64,000 nucleotides of DNA, taken from positions 248,001-312,000 of the forward strand of contig CAWDLK010000001.1 in assembly GCA_963803165.1 (NCBI GenBank). The letters run 5' to 3'. The notes beneath the pieces were generated by a model. The model was not told the origin of the DNA. It saw nothing but the letters and a program-made list of their open reading frames with translations, and ran no database searches. Positions 1 through 7,977 of the stretch are shown here, in pieces (the first letter of the stretch is position 1; every line of letters begins with the position of its first letter). A program made the translations under genes and the position numbers. This DNA comes from Changshengia sp963803165. GTDB taxonomy: Bacteria; Chloroflexota; Dormibacteria; Aeolococcales; Aeolococcaceae.

Positions 1-912
1 CGAGATCTTCTTGGGACTCACTATGCCGGCGGCCTGGCCGGCAGCGACGTAGAGCAGCCGTTCGAGCTGCATCGGGTTGTCCACGCCGAACGACTGGGGG
101 ATGTCCTTGTAGATTGCACGCTCCACGGCATCTGAGCGGAGTACGCGCTGCGACTCGATCAGCCGCTCATCATCGCCGACCGTGTTGCGAAAGCGGACCA
201 AGAGCTCAGGGAAGCCGCCGGTGAAGAGGAGCTCGCGATGCGCGTCTGCCAGCAACTTGCGGTCCGGCTGAACCTGGATGACTTCCTCGATGGTCTCCGC
301 GAGATGGCCGGTTCCCGGCAGGTCGACGGGAGTGCCGCGAAGAGCAAGGTACTCGTGGAGTAGATAGGGAGTGAGGTAGCGCTCGTCCCAACGGCCAACG
401 CCCGTTTCCGTGTGCTGACGGCGCAGGGCCGCCACCGCGCTGGAGCTCCCGACAATGCGGAGGGGCCAGTGCTCGTCGTAGAAGGTCTTGAGCCATAGGT
501 CCCAGTTCTTCGCATACACGAGCTCATCGAGGAAGAGGTAGACGGGGTCCGTCTCGTGGTCTGCGCTACGTCCAGCCAAGCGCATGACCACCTGCACGAC
601 AGATCCAAGATCGAGGTCGAGGAGGAGCGGGTGGTCGAGTTGCAGCCACCATAGACGACGAGGTTGAATGCCACTGGCCAGGAGATGGCGCGCCGCTTGA
701 TACATGACGGTTGTCTTGCCGACTCGCCGTGGTCCGAGGATGACCTGAAATCGTCGTAGGTCGCGCCGCAGGAGCGCGTCGGTGATCCCAGCCACGAGGG
801 GGCGCTCAGTCGGCGGTGCCAGGGTTCCAGGCACCTGGCCGCTGGTGGTCCACGGGTTCTGCTGAACCAGGACCTCGGCGAGGTCGTCGGGTGAAGCCTC
901 CCAGGTAGGCAA
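1..912 (-). CDS. AAA ATPase with DUF4143-type architecture (C-terminus cut by window edge)
   Basis: About 304 residues are visible before the left edge removes the C-terminus. The Walker A motif GPRRVGKTT lies near residues 60-68 and a Walker B-like LFLDE near 126-130, followed by an SSSA sensor-like segment near 157. This order matches the AAA_14/DUF4143 family of predicted single-domain ATPases, whose cellular role is poorly known and which are often found in variable regions. No ATG or GTG lies in frame upstream of the conserved part after the preceding stop. I therefore chose the TTG at 912, which has GGAG nine bases upstream and a good promoter behind it. Family assignment is fairly sure; function is not. 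Confidence 0.82.
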   Translation of the reverse strand, partial: MPTWEASPDDLAEVLVQQNPWTTSGQVPGTLAPPTERPLVAGITDALLRRDLRRFQVILGPRRVGKTTVMYQAARHLLASGIQPRRLWWLQLDHPLLLDLDLGSVVQVVMRLAGRSADHETDPVYLFLDELVYAKNWDLWLKTFYDEHWPLRIVGSSSAVAALRRQHTETGVGRWDERYLTPYLLHEYLALRGTPVDLPGTGHLAETIEEVIQVQPDRKLLADAHRELLFTGGFPELLVRFRNTVGDDERLIESQRVLRSDAVERAIYKDIPQSFGVDNPMQLERLLYVAAGQAAGIVSPKKIS

Positions 913-947
913 TATCTCTGGCTCCAGAAATTGGTTATGCGATAGAT

Positions 948-976
948 AGACTACACCGGGTATTGGTTAAGGTCAA
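948..976 (-). promoter_or_regulatory. Promoter of the AAA/DUF4143 gene
   Basis: Read on the minus strand, TTGACC (976-971) is separated by exactly 17 nt from TAGTCT (953-948). Transcription would begin near 941 and give a leader of about 29 nt with GGAG (925-922) before the TTG start. The surrounding 60 bases are notably AT-rich for this genome. Confidence 0.6.
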
Positions 977-1167
977 CACAGCCAATTCCGGGCCCGAGCA
1001 CCTTGGGTAGCCGGGCGGCTCCTGGGCGGTCGTGGCCACGTTGCCGTCCCGCGCCCTCGCCCCCTATCCCCGGGTGGCCGGCGATGGTGGCCTCCGCACC
1101 TCGGCACGCTGTAGCTCGCTGGCCGGGCGGCGGCCCCCTCGCCGACATGGGGGTGGAGCTGACCGGA

Positions 1168-1635
1168 TCAGCCGCCGCCTGAGGGCGGGGGCGGCGACGT
1201 GACCAGGAAGGCCGGATACCCGGGTGCGATCCTCGCCAGGTCGGCGTCCGGAGCGTCCGGTCCCACCCCCTGGAAGAAGGCGCCGATCTCCACCTTCCAG
1301 CGCCGCAGGTAGGCGCGCAGCACCGGGAGCTTCTCGTCCGCCTCCAGCTCGATGAGGGCGACCGGCTCGCGGCGCCAACCGCGCCGCAGCTCCACGTCGC
1401 AGCCCGCGCGGACGTTGCGCACCCACTGGGTCACACCGCGGGGCGCCACCAGATAGCGCGAGCCGTCGTGGGTGAGCAGGTTGACCGGGGTGGTCCGCCA
1501 GCGGCCGGTCTTGCGACTGCGGACGGCGAGGATCCGTGATCCGAGGACGCTGACGCCGGCGCGGGTCAGCCCGGCGACGAGCGGGTTGAAGACGTGGCGT
1601 GTGAACCAGTCCGGACGGACGTAGCGGGTGGCCAT
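1168..1635 (-). CDS. Deazaflavin(F420)-dependent nitroreductase-family protein
   Basis: The 155-residue product fits the size and sequence style of the DUF385/Ddn family of split-barrel proteins that bind F420 or related flavins. Recognisable features are the early segment around RPDWFTRHVFNPL, the central SRKTGRWRTTPVNLL block and the YLVAPRG strand. Members reduce nitro or enone compounds, or act as quinone reductases; the substrate here is unknown. I chose the ATG at 1635, before the conserved region; an ATG three codons earlier (1644) is also possible. The gene points away from the AAA gene's promoter and has no clear operon partner. Confidence 0.8.
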   Translation of the reverse strand: MATRYVRPDWFTRHVFNPLVAGLTRAGVSVLGSRILAVRSRKTGRWRTTPVNLLTHDGSRYLVAPRGVTQWVRNVRAGCDVELRRGWRREPVALIELEADEKLPVLRAYLRRWKVEIGAFFQGVGPDAPDADLARIAPGYPAFLVTSPPPPSGGG

Positions 1636-1688
1636 CGGCCCCATTCTCCGCGGGTCGCCTGCGACCGTGACCGCCGCGCTCCGGTTCC

Positions 1689-2673
1689 CTACCCCGACAG
1701 CCCCCACGCGGCCGGGTCGCCCAGCACGGTGCTCGCCGCCACCGCCTGGAGATGGCGGGTCTCGCTCTGGGGGAGGCCGTCATCGTCGCCGAGCCCCACC
1801 GGGCTGCTGTGGAAGATCGCGGCGTAGAAGACGCAGGCGGCGAGATAGGTGCCGCTCGCCGTCGGGTGGCTGCCGTCGGACTGCCAGAGGCTCGGCGGCG
1901 AGGGTCTGTCGACGACCGTCTCCCAGGCGGCGCCGACCGGCGCCACGGCGACCCCGAGCTCCCCGGCGAGCTGCAGGTAGCCGTCGTCCACCGCCGACTG
2001 CATGCTCGGGTAGTCGGGAAGGCCCTCCTCCGGCCAGCCGTCCTGGTGGGCGAAGGTCAGATAGAGCATCGGCCGCGCGCCCTGGCCGCGGATCATCTCC
2101 ACGAGCTTGGTCGCGGCCGGGTACATCAGGTCGGTCCGGTCCACGGCGACGGAGGGGAGCTGACTCTGCTCCTGCAGGACCACCACGTCCCAGCGGTGGC
2201 CGTCCAGCGCGGTCGCCGTCTCCGGGGCCGCAAGGTGCTGGGCGAGGGTCCACCCGCCCTCGTCGAGGGCGTCGGTCTGGACCCGGTGGCCTCCGGCCCA
2301 GGCGAGGGCGGTGAAGGTGCCGGGAAGGTCGTTGACGGACGTGTAGCTGTTGCCGATGAAGAGCACCCGGGTGCACGTGGTGCCGGGGAAGCCGCACCCA
2401 GGGTTCCCCCACAGTCCGAGCTGGGGAAGGGGGAAGACCGCCAGCGCACAGACCAGGACGATGCTGAGGGCGAGGCCCCAGCGGAGCCAATGGCGGTGAC
2501 GCCGGAGGGAGACGCCCGTGGGGCGCGGGGGTGGCGGCGCGAGCCCGGGGGAGGTGGGCGCGGCCCGGGCCCGCGGGAGAGTTCGCGGCGGAGAGGGGAA
2601 GACCGCATTCCGGGCAGACCCTGACCGTGCCGGGGAACCACCTCCAGCACCTGGTGCAGACGTTGTCGACCAC
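1689..2673 (-). CDS. Zinc-ribbon, membrane-anchored SGNH/GDSL-like hydrolase with an apparent frameshift
   Basis: Two reading frames must be joined to make one sensible protein. Frame one starts at the GTG at 2673 and encodes a zinc ribbon (CTRC then CPECG within the first 25 residues). The other frame carries a transmembrane segment near 2500-2430 and an SGNH hydrolase domain to the stop at 1689. That domain has GNSYT with the nucleophile serine, a VVLQEQ block and a C-terminal DGSHPTASG holding the Asp/His pair. The switch must fall in the proline-rich, G/C-homopolymer linker, roughly 2510-2580. In the hydrolase frame alone the only upstream start is an ATG at 2735 followed by low-complexity sequence. 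This is either a real frameshift or a sequence indel. Confidence 0.68.
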
Positions 2674-2797
2674 GGCACGGCTGACCTTGGCACCGGGCGC
2701 GCCCGCAGGTTCAGGCCACCATGGCTTGGTGACATCTTCGAGTCCTGCAAGGGGCGTCGGGATTGGGGCCCGCGGAGCTCCCCGGGGCGGCCGCTCG

Positions 2798-3538
2798 TCA
2801 CACCTCCCGGCTGCGGGCCCAGATCGGCACCAGGCGGGTGCCTCCGACGATCGCCGCGACGAGCACTGACGCCACCGCGAGGGGGACGGTGACCTGGCCG
2901 CGCAGGATCAGCACCGCGCCCACCAGGGCACCCGTCAGCATCGCCCCGACCGAGACCAGGCGGCGGCCGGCCCTCGACCCGCTTCCCCCGGCGGCGTGCG
3001 CGTCCGCGGCGATCCCCGTGATGGTCAGGGTCAGGACCGTGGTGGTCAGGTCGGGCACGGCGAGGGCTCGGGCGGTGGCGTTCTGGATGCCCAGGGCCGC
3101 CGCCAGGATGGCAACCAACCCCTCGCGCAGGCCGCCGCCCACCGACCCGCCCGCCGCGGCGCAGAGCACGGTCGCAGCCAGCATCAGGAGCAGCTGGGTG
3201 CCGGCGGCCGCGGCGAGCTGGCGGTCGACGCGAGTGCCGAGGCGCCCGCGGAGGAGGCCGCCGCCCAGCGCGCCGACGACGAAGGCCCCAACCGCCACGA
3301 GCGATGTGACCACCGAGAATCCCGCCACACCGGCCACCGCGAAGCCGAGGAAGACGACGTTGCCGGTCATGTTCGCCACGAAGACGTGGCCGAGGACGAG
3401 GTAGCTGAACGCGTCGACCAGCCCGGTGATCACGGTCATCCCGACGAGCAGCGGGGGCAGCACCCCGAACGGGGCGCCGCGGGTCGGGAGGAGTGTCTGC
3501 CGGAGATCGCGGAAGAGGGACTTTGCCGCCGTCGTCAT
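2798..3538 (-). CDS. YoaK/DUF1275-family membrane protein
   Basis: The 246-residue product has about six hydrophobic segments. It shows the DUF1275 hallmarks: VDAFSYLVLGHVFVANMTGN in the first third and a GIQNATAR block in the middle. DUF1275 proteins are integral membrane proteins of unproven function. The ATG at 3538 is preceded by a strong AGGAGG six or seven bases upstream; longer starts in the same frame lack a ribosome site and add only low-complexity residues. The gene is divergent from the DUF2630 gene with about 130 bp between them. Confidence 0.85.
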   Translation of the reverse strand: MTTAAKSLFRDLRQTLLPTRGAPFGVLPPLLVGMTVITGLVDAFSYLVLGHVFVANMTGNVVFLGFAVAGVAGFSVVTSLVAVGAFVVGALGGGLLRGRLGTRVDRQLAAAAGTQLLLMLAATVLCAAAGGSVGGGLREGLVAILAAALGIQNATARALAVPDLTTTVLTLTITGIAADAHAAGGSGSRAGRRLVSVGAMLTGALVGAVLILRGQVTVPLAVASVLVAAIVGGTRLVPIWARSREV

Positions 3539-3672
3539 GGGGCCTCCTCGCACTCGAGCACGGCCGCCGGAGCCCACCCGGAGGCGGCCGTTGCCGACGG
3601 ACCTCATGAGAGGATGGCAGGGGGCGCTCCCCGCCGGCCCCGAGCCACGCCGGCGGCACGAGGAGGTTGACC

Positions 3673-3918
3673 ATGGAAGACGCCGAGGTCCTCGACCACA
3701 TCGAACGGCTGGTCGGCGAGGAGGACGCGCTCTACGCGCGCGCCGAGCAGGCAGAGGGGATGGACCAGCGGGAGCGCCGGCGCCTTCGCGACGTGCAGGT
3801 CCACCTCGACCAGTGCTGGGACCTGCTGCGGCAGCGCCAGGCCCGCCGCGAGTACGGCCTCGATCCGGACGAGGCGTCGGTGCGCCCACCGGAGACCGTC
3901 GAGGGGTACACGGGCTGA
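3673..3918 (+). CDS. DUF2630 family small protein
   Basis: The 81-residue, charged, mostly helical protein matches the DUF2630 family typical of Actinobacteria and relatives: an N-terminal EDxEVLDHIERLV helix, then the diagnostic LDQCWDLLRQRQARREYG segment, then a short polar tail. No function is known. The ATG at 3673 has AGGAGG at 3661-3666, six bases away; a TTG two codons earlier would sit directly on that site, so the ATG is preferred. It appears to be a single-gene unit. Confidence 0.85.
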   Translation: MEDAEVLDHIERLVGEEDALYARAEQAEGMDQRERRRLRDVQVHLDQCWDLLRQRQARREYGLDPDEASVRPPETVEGYTG

Positions 3919-3988
3919 GCCCGCCGGCGCGGCGGCCCGGAGCCGCCCGGCGGCGTTGCTAACCTTGAAGGATCAAGGAGAGCCCTCC

Positions 3989-5035
3989 ATGCTGGGTAGG
4001 AGTGTCGGTGCACCGCGGCCGGATGACCCGCGATCGCGGCGCGAGAGAGTGCGATGGCTGGCGGCGGTGGCCGGTGTCTCCGCGCTGGTCAGCGCCTGCC
4101 ACGGAGGCGGGGGCTCGTCCGCGGAGGTCGCGTCCTCGTCGCTGCCCCTGCCCAGCACGGCCGGGTCGAGCGGCTGCGGCGCCGCCGCCGCCGCGGGATC
4201 GGTCACCCTCAGCGTCCACGCCGGTGGTCATACGCGGCTCGTGATAGTGCACGTGCCCACCGGCTACGGCCGTGCGAGCCAGGTCCCGCTGGTGCTCGAC
4301 ATGCACGGGAGCGGCGCCACCGCCGCCGATCAGGAGACCTTCAGCGGGATGGACGCCACCGCCGACCAGAACGCCTTCGTCGTCGCCTATCCGCAGGGCC
4401 TGATCCCGGACGGCAGCGGCTTCGACTGGAACGTCCCGGGCGTGCCCCTGGTGGGCGGCCGGGCGGTGCCGAGCGGCGCGGCCGACGACGTCTCCTTCCT
4501 CACCCAGCTGGTGGGCGCCCTGGAGGCCCGGTACTGCATCGACACCTCGGAGGTGTACGCGACCGGCTTCTCCGGGGGCGCGCGCATCACCAGCCAGCTC
4601 GCCTGCGACGCGTCGACGACCTTCGCCGCGGTGGCCCCGGTGAGCGGCCTGCGCCGCCCCACCCCCTGCCCGGCGACCCGCCCGGTCCCGGTCATCGCCT
4701 TCCACGGCACCTCCGACCCGGTCGACCCGTACGACGGCAACGGGGAGGCGTACTGGACCTACTCGGTGCCGGAGGCCGCCGGGTACTGGGGCGAGCAGGA
4801 CCAGTGCTCGGCGACCCCGACCACCACCGACGGCCAGGGCTACACCCTGACCGCGTACCCGGACTGCGCCGGCGGGGCGAGCGTCGAGCTCTACAGCGTC
4901 ACCGGGGAGGGCCACGAGTGGCCGGGAGGGCCCACGGTGTCCCACGCGCTGAGCAGCGTGCTCGGGCCGCAGTCCGACGCGGTCGACGCCGACGACCTGA
5001 TGTGGGCGTTCTTCGCGGCGCACCCCCTCTCCTGA
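3989..5035 (+). CDS. Secreted lipoprotein esterase, PHB depolymerase / feruloyl esterase family (LpqC-like)
   Basis: The 348-residue product begins with a signal peptide ending in a lipobox (LVSAC), so it should be lipidated and held outside the membrane. The alpha/beta hydrolase domain of the PHB depolymerase family follows: oxyanion-hole MHGSG, nucleophile in GFSGGA, the acid region around HGTSDPVDPYDG and the catalytic histidine in GEGHEWPGG. Such enzymes cleave polyester or aromatic ester bonds; the natural substrate cannot be read from sequence. The ATG at 3989 has AAGGAG at 3975-3980, favouring it over an earlier in-frame start at 3956. It converges on corA with ten bases between the stops. 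Confidence 0.87.
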   Translation: MLGRSVGAPRPDDPRSRRERVRWLAAVAGVSALVSACHGGGGSSAEVASSSLPLPSTAGSSGCGAAAAAGSVTLSVHAGGHTRLVIVHVPTGYGRASQVPLVLDMHGSGATAADQETFSGMDATADQNAFVVAYPQGLIPDGSGFDWNVPGVPLVGGRAVPSGAADDVSFLTQLVGALEARYCIDTSEVYATGFSGGARITSQLACDASTTFAAVAPVSGLRRPTPCPATRPVPVIAFHGTSDPVDPYDGNGEAYWTYSVPEAAGYWGEQDQCSATPTTTDGQGYTLTAYPDCAGGASVELYSVTGEGHEWPGGPTVSHALSSVLGPQSDAVDADDLMWAFFAAHPLS

Positions 5036-5045
5036 GGCGCGCCGC

Positions 5046-6041
5046 TCACTCGGTCGGGCCGCCCATCCAGCCGCGCCGCCGGAAGAGATAGACGAGGCCG
5101 GCGGCGGCCGCCACCTCGAGGCCGATCCCGAACACCCAGAAGGACCAGCTCTGGGTCAGCACGTGGCCGGTGAGCAGGGCGAAGTTCTGCCCGAAGAAGC
5201 CGGTGAGGAAGCTGAGCGGCAGGAAGACGGTGGCGATGATGGTGAGCTGCTTCATCACCACGTTGAGCCGGTTGGAGACCGTCGAGAGGTGGGTGTCCAT
5301 GGCGCCGGAGAGCAGGTCGCGATAGGAGTCCACCAGGTCGCTGATCCGGATCAGGTGGTCGTAGAGGTCGCGGAAGTACCGCTCGTCCTCGGGTGTCATC
5401 CCCTCCACGACGTTCATCCCGCTGAGCAGCCGGGCAAACATGTCGCGCTCCGGGGTCACCACCTTGCGGAGCGCCACCAGGGTCCTCTTCATGGCGAACA
5501 GCTCGCCGAGCTGGGCCTCGGTGGGTTGCTTGAGGATGGCGTCCTCGAGGGCGTCGATGCGGTCGTCGAGCTGGGCCAGCACCGGGAAGTAGCTGTCCAC
5601 CAGCAGGTCGACGACCAGGTAGAGGACCGAGACCCCGGGCGACGACCCGGCGGCCGAGCGGTGCCGCTCCAGGCCCTCGCGTGCGCCGTCGAGGAGGTGC
5701 GCGTCACCACGGTGGACGGTGACCACGTGGGACGGCGCATGGAAGACGTGGACCTCGCTGGTCGCGGAGTCCCCGTCCGCGGGCTCCGCCCCGTGCACGA
5801 CCAGGTAGGTGAAGCCGTCGTAGTCGTCGACCTTGGGACGCTGGCCGAAGTGGTCGGCGTCCTCCACCGCCAGCGGGTGGAACCCGAATCCCCCGCGCAG
5901 CAGGTCGCCGGTCTCGGGGTCGAGCCCCTCCAGGTCCAGCCAGAAGAAGGCGCCATCGCCGAGGCGCTCGCGGACCAGGTCTACGGTGGCGTCGACGGTC
6001 TGCCCGTCGGCCGAGGTGAGCCTCCCCTGCATCCCGTGCAT
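5046..6041 (-). CDS. corA: CorA-family divalent cation transporter
   Basis: The 331-residue protein has a long acidic cytoplasmic N-terminal domain and helical stalk, then two C-terminal transmembrane helices and a short basic tail, the standard CorA layout. The loop after the first helix reads FFGQNF where classical CorA has the GMN selectivity motif; GQN variants are found in some CorA relatives, so Mg2+ specificity is likely but not certain. Two ATGs compete: 6041 sits two bases from a GGAG, and 6032 has it ten bases away. The family is clear, the start less so. Confidence 0.88.
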   Translation of the reverse strand: MHGMQGRLTSADGQTVDATVDLVRERLGDGAFFWLDLEGLDPETGDLLRGGFGFHPLAVEDADHFGQRPKVDDYDGFTYLVVHGAEPADGDSATSEVHVFHAPSHVVTVHRGDAHLLDGAREGLERHRSAAGSSPGVSVLYLVVDLLVDSYFPVLAQLDDRIDALEDAILKQPTEAQLGELFAMKRTLVALRKVVTPERDMFARLLSGMNVVEGMTPEDERYFRDLYDHLIRISDLVDSYRDLLSGAMDTHLSTVSNRLNVVMKQLTIIATVFLPLSFLTGFFGQNFALLTGHVLTQSWSFWVFGIGLEVAAAAGLVYLFRRRGWMGGPTE

Positions 6042-6104
6042 TCTCCACCCGGGACGCAGGTGCCGCCGCCCCAGGGAGCGGCGGCACCCACAGCCTCGGC
6101 GCCG

Positions 6105-6884
6105 TCAGTCGTGGCTGGGCAGCGCCTCGCCGGTCTCGAGCAGGGTCTTGAGGTTGCTGACCACCCAGCTCCAGCCCGAGGCGACCTCGTGGAAGGTCTG
6201 GTCCTCGGTCTCGAACTCGTGGATGACGGTGAGCTTGCTGACCTGGCCGTCCTCCGAGGCGATCTCCCAGGTGACCTGGCTCGGCGCGTCGCCGGCGAAC
6301 TTCGGGTCGTAGCGGATGTTCCAGGTGTGGACCAGCCGCCGCGGCGGGTCCGCCTCGATGATCTCGCCCTCGACCATCACCGCCGAGCGGTCCCCGCTGT
6401 AGTGGGTCAGCTTGGCCTTGGGCTGGAACGTGGATTCGACGTAGCTGCCGTAGAAGTACCGGGTGGTGAACTCCGGGTTGGTGATCGCCTGCCAGACCTT
6501 CTCGGGGCTCGCCTTGATGTAGACCTCGTAGAGCTGCCGGGGCTTGGTCGCGGTCGGGGACATGTGGGCTCCTCCTTCCTCGAGCGCCGCTTTGAGGTCG
6601 GCGAGTGCCGCCGCCCTCTCGCGGGTGAATTTGCCGACCCATCGGTCGGCGATCAGTTGGACCGGGACGGCGTTGAGGAAGTGGAGCTTCTCGCGACCGG
6701 CGCGCCGGGTCACGACCATCCCCGCGTCCTCCAGGACCCTCAGGTGCTTCATGACCCCGAAACGGCTCATCTCCACGCCCTCGAGGAGCTCGGTGAGCGT
6801 GCGGCCGTCGCGCTCGAAGAGCCGGTCGAGGAGGTGGCGCCGGGTGGGGTCGGCCAGCGCCCGGAAGACCCTGTCGTCGTCCAT
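6105..6884 (-). CDS. ArsR-type winged-helix regulator fused to an SRPBCC (AHSA1-like) domain
   Basis: One uninterrupted 259-residue frame holds two domains. Residues about 1-85 are an ArsR winged helix (ALADPTRRHLLDRLF, then the recognition region around MSRFGVMKHLRVLEDAG). Residues about 115-255 are an SRPBCC/AHSA1 ligand-pocket domain (EVYIKASPEKVWQAITNPE, later ASGWSWVVSNLKTLLE). These two domains are more often encoded by adjacent genes; here a short linker joins them. The inference is a one-component repressor sensing a hydrophobic ligand. Its promoter ends about seven bases from the ATG, so the mRNA is probably leaderless, and repeats in that promoter suggest autoregulation. Confidence 0.88.
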   Translation of the reverse strand: MDDDRVFRALADPTRRHLLDRLFERDGRTLTELLEGVEMSRFGVMKHLRVLEDAGMVVTRRAGREKLHFLNAVPVQLIADRWVGKFTRERAAALADLKAALEEGGAHMSPTATKPRQLYEVYIKASPEKVWQAITNPEFTTRYFYGSYVESTFQPKAKLTHYSGDRSAVMVEGEIIEADPPRRLVHTWNIRYDPKFAGDAPSQVTWEIASEDGQVSKLTVIHEFETEDQTFHEVASGWSWVVSNLKTLLETGEALPSHD

Positions 6885-6891
6885 GACCCTG

Positions 6892-6921
6892 ACTATAGGT
6901 TACTCATCGGTCACGTGTCAA
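6892..6921 (-). promoter_or_regulatory. Consensus promoter of the ArsR-SRPBCC gene
   Basis: On the minus strand a perfect TTGACA (6921-6916) is followed after 18 nt by TATAGT (6897-6892). The ATG at 6884 lies seven bases beyond the -10, so the transcript should start at or next to it. Three direct GGTYAC repeats (6898-6903, 6909-6914 and 6925-6930 on +) overlap the spacer and the bases upstream of the -35, and are candidate binding sites for the encoded repressor. Confidence 0.75.
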
Positions 6922-6994
6922 TATGGTCACCTGGCACCGGCGCGGCATCCATCACCAAGGCTGCGGGGGCAGTGCGCGCGTTCTCACGGGATAC

Positions 6995-7019
6995 TTCGTC
7001 ACGAAATGTTCGTCACGAA
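6995..7019. repeat. Tandem palindromic site TTCGTCACGAA x2
   Basis: TTCGTCACGAA occurs at 6995-7005 and again at 7009-7019. Each copy is an inverted repeat (TTCGT/ACGAA around one base), and the copies are 14 bp apart. A degraded third copy follows at about 7024-7033. This looks like a paired operator for a dimeric repressor. It lies 75-125 bp upstream of the ArsR-SRPBCC promoter and just past the stop of the hydrolase gene. The binding protein is unknown. Confidence 0.5.
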
Positions 7020-7073
7020 ACAACTCGCACGAAAGAGACGTCTCCGGGGCTCGGGCCGTCCCCGGTGAGGCCG

Positions 7074-7943
7074 TCACGGCGTCGCCGGAGCGGCCGCGCC
7101 GTAGAAGCCGCGCAGCACCTCCCGGTAGCCGGCCCGGTTCTGCAGCCAGTGGAGGTGCCCGGAGCCTTGAAGGGTCACCTGGGTGGCCGCCGGGAAGCGC
7201 CGGCGGACGATGCCGGCCGAGGCTCCGAAGATGTCTTCCTCGCCGTAGAGCACCAGGACCGGCCCGGCATAGCCGGACGGGCTGGCCAGCACCGAGGCGC
7301 CGGCCCGGGCGAGGGCCCGGTCGGTGCGGATCATGGCCTGCGGCGAGCAACCGTCGAGCCAGCTCCGGTCGGGATCGGGTGCGGTTCGCGGATCGGTGAA
7401 GTAGTCGCGCCAGACCTCGGTCATGAGGTGGCGCATCCCCCAGCGGCGCAGCGGGTCGGGGGTGACCAGCAACGAGCCGAAGAGGTAGAAGCGCAGGGTG
7501 CCGCCCACCCCGGCGCGCCGGAGCTCGATCCGGAAGGACTGGCGCTTGGTCTCCTTCCAGTCGGCGCCGACGCCGAGCGACGAGCTGCTGAGGGCGAGGC
7601 TGCGGACACGCGGTCCATAGCGGTCCGCGTACAGCTGGGCGAGCAGCCCGCCCCAGGAGTGCCCGAGGACGTGCCAGTCGGTGATGTCGAGGTGGTCACG
7701 GATGGCCTCGATGTCGCCGAGGTAGTCGTCGATGCCGTAGCGGCCGTCCCGGCACCGCGAGCGGCCCACCCCGCGCTGGTCGAAGCTGATGGCGCGCAGC
7801 TCGGGGAGGAGCGGCGCGGTGTCGGCCTGCATGGAGTCCGGCACTCCGGGCCCGCCATGGAGGAGGAGCAGCGGCTCCCCCTCCGGGCGGCTCTCCCGCA
7901 CCGCGAGGCTCGCGCCCCCGGTCTCGATCATCAACTCGCGCAT
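7074..7943 (-). CDS. Alpha/beta hydrolase, proline-iminopeptidase-like
   Basis: The 289-residue protein is a typical alpha/beta hydrolase of the S33/epoxide-hydrolase-like group: oxyanion loop HGGPGV, nucleophile in GHSWGG, acid in LYGEEDIFG and catalytic histidine in GSGHLHWL. The substrate is unknown. The ATG at 7943 has AGGAGAAGG just upstream. It begins 34 bp after the efflux pump gene on the same strand, so the two are probably co-transcribed under TetR control, suggesting a role in modifying or detoxifying the exported compound. Confidence 0.83.
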   Translation of the reverse strand: MRELMIETGGASLAVRESRPEGEPLLLLHGGPGVPDSMQADTAPLLPELRAISFDQRGVGRSRCRDGRYGIDDYLGDIEAIRDHLDITDWHVLGHSWGGLLAQLYADRYGPRVRSLALSSSSLGVGADWKETKRQSFRIELRRAGVGGTLRFYLFGSLLVTPDPLRRWGMRHLMTEVWRDYFTDPRTAPDPDRSWLDGCSPQAMIRTDRALARAGASVLASPSGYAGPVLVLYGEEDIFGASAGIVRRRFPAATQVTLQGSGHLHWLQNRAGYREVLRGFYGAAAPATP

Positions 7944-7977
7944 CGCCTTCTCCTCGTGGTGGTCCTGACCCCTCGGG

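Noticed and set aside
951..1148. Short minus-strand frame before the AAA gene
   Set aside because: It runs through the AAA promoter, has no ribosome site and resembles nothing.
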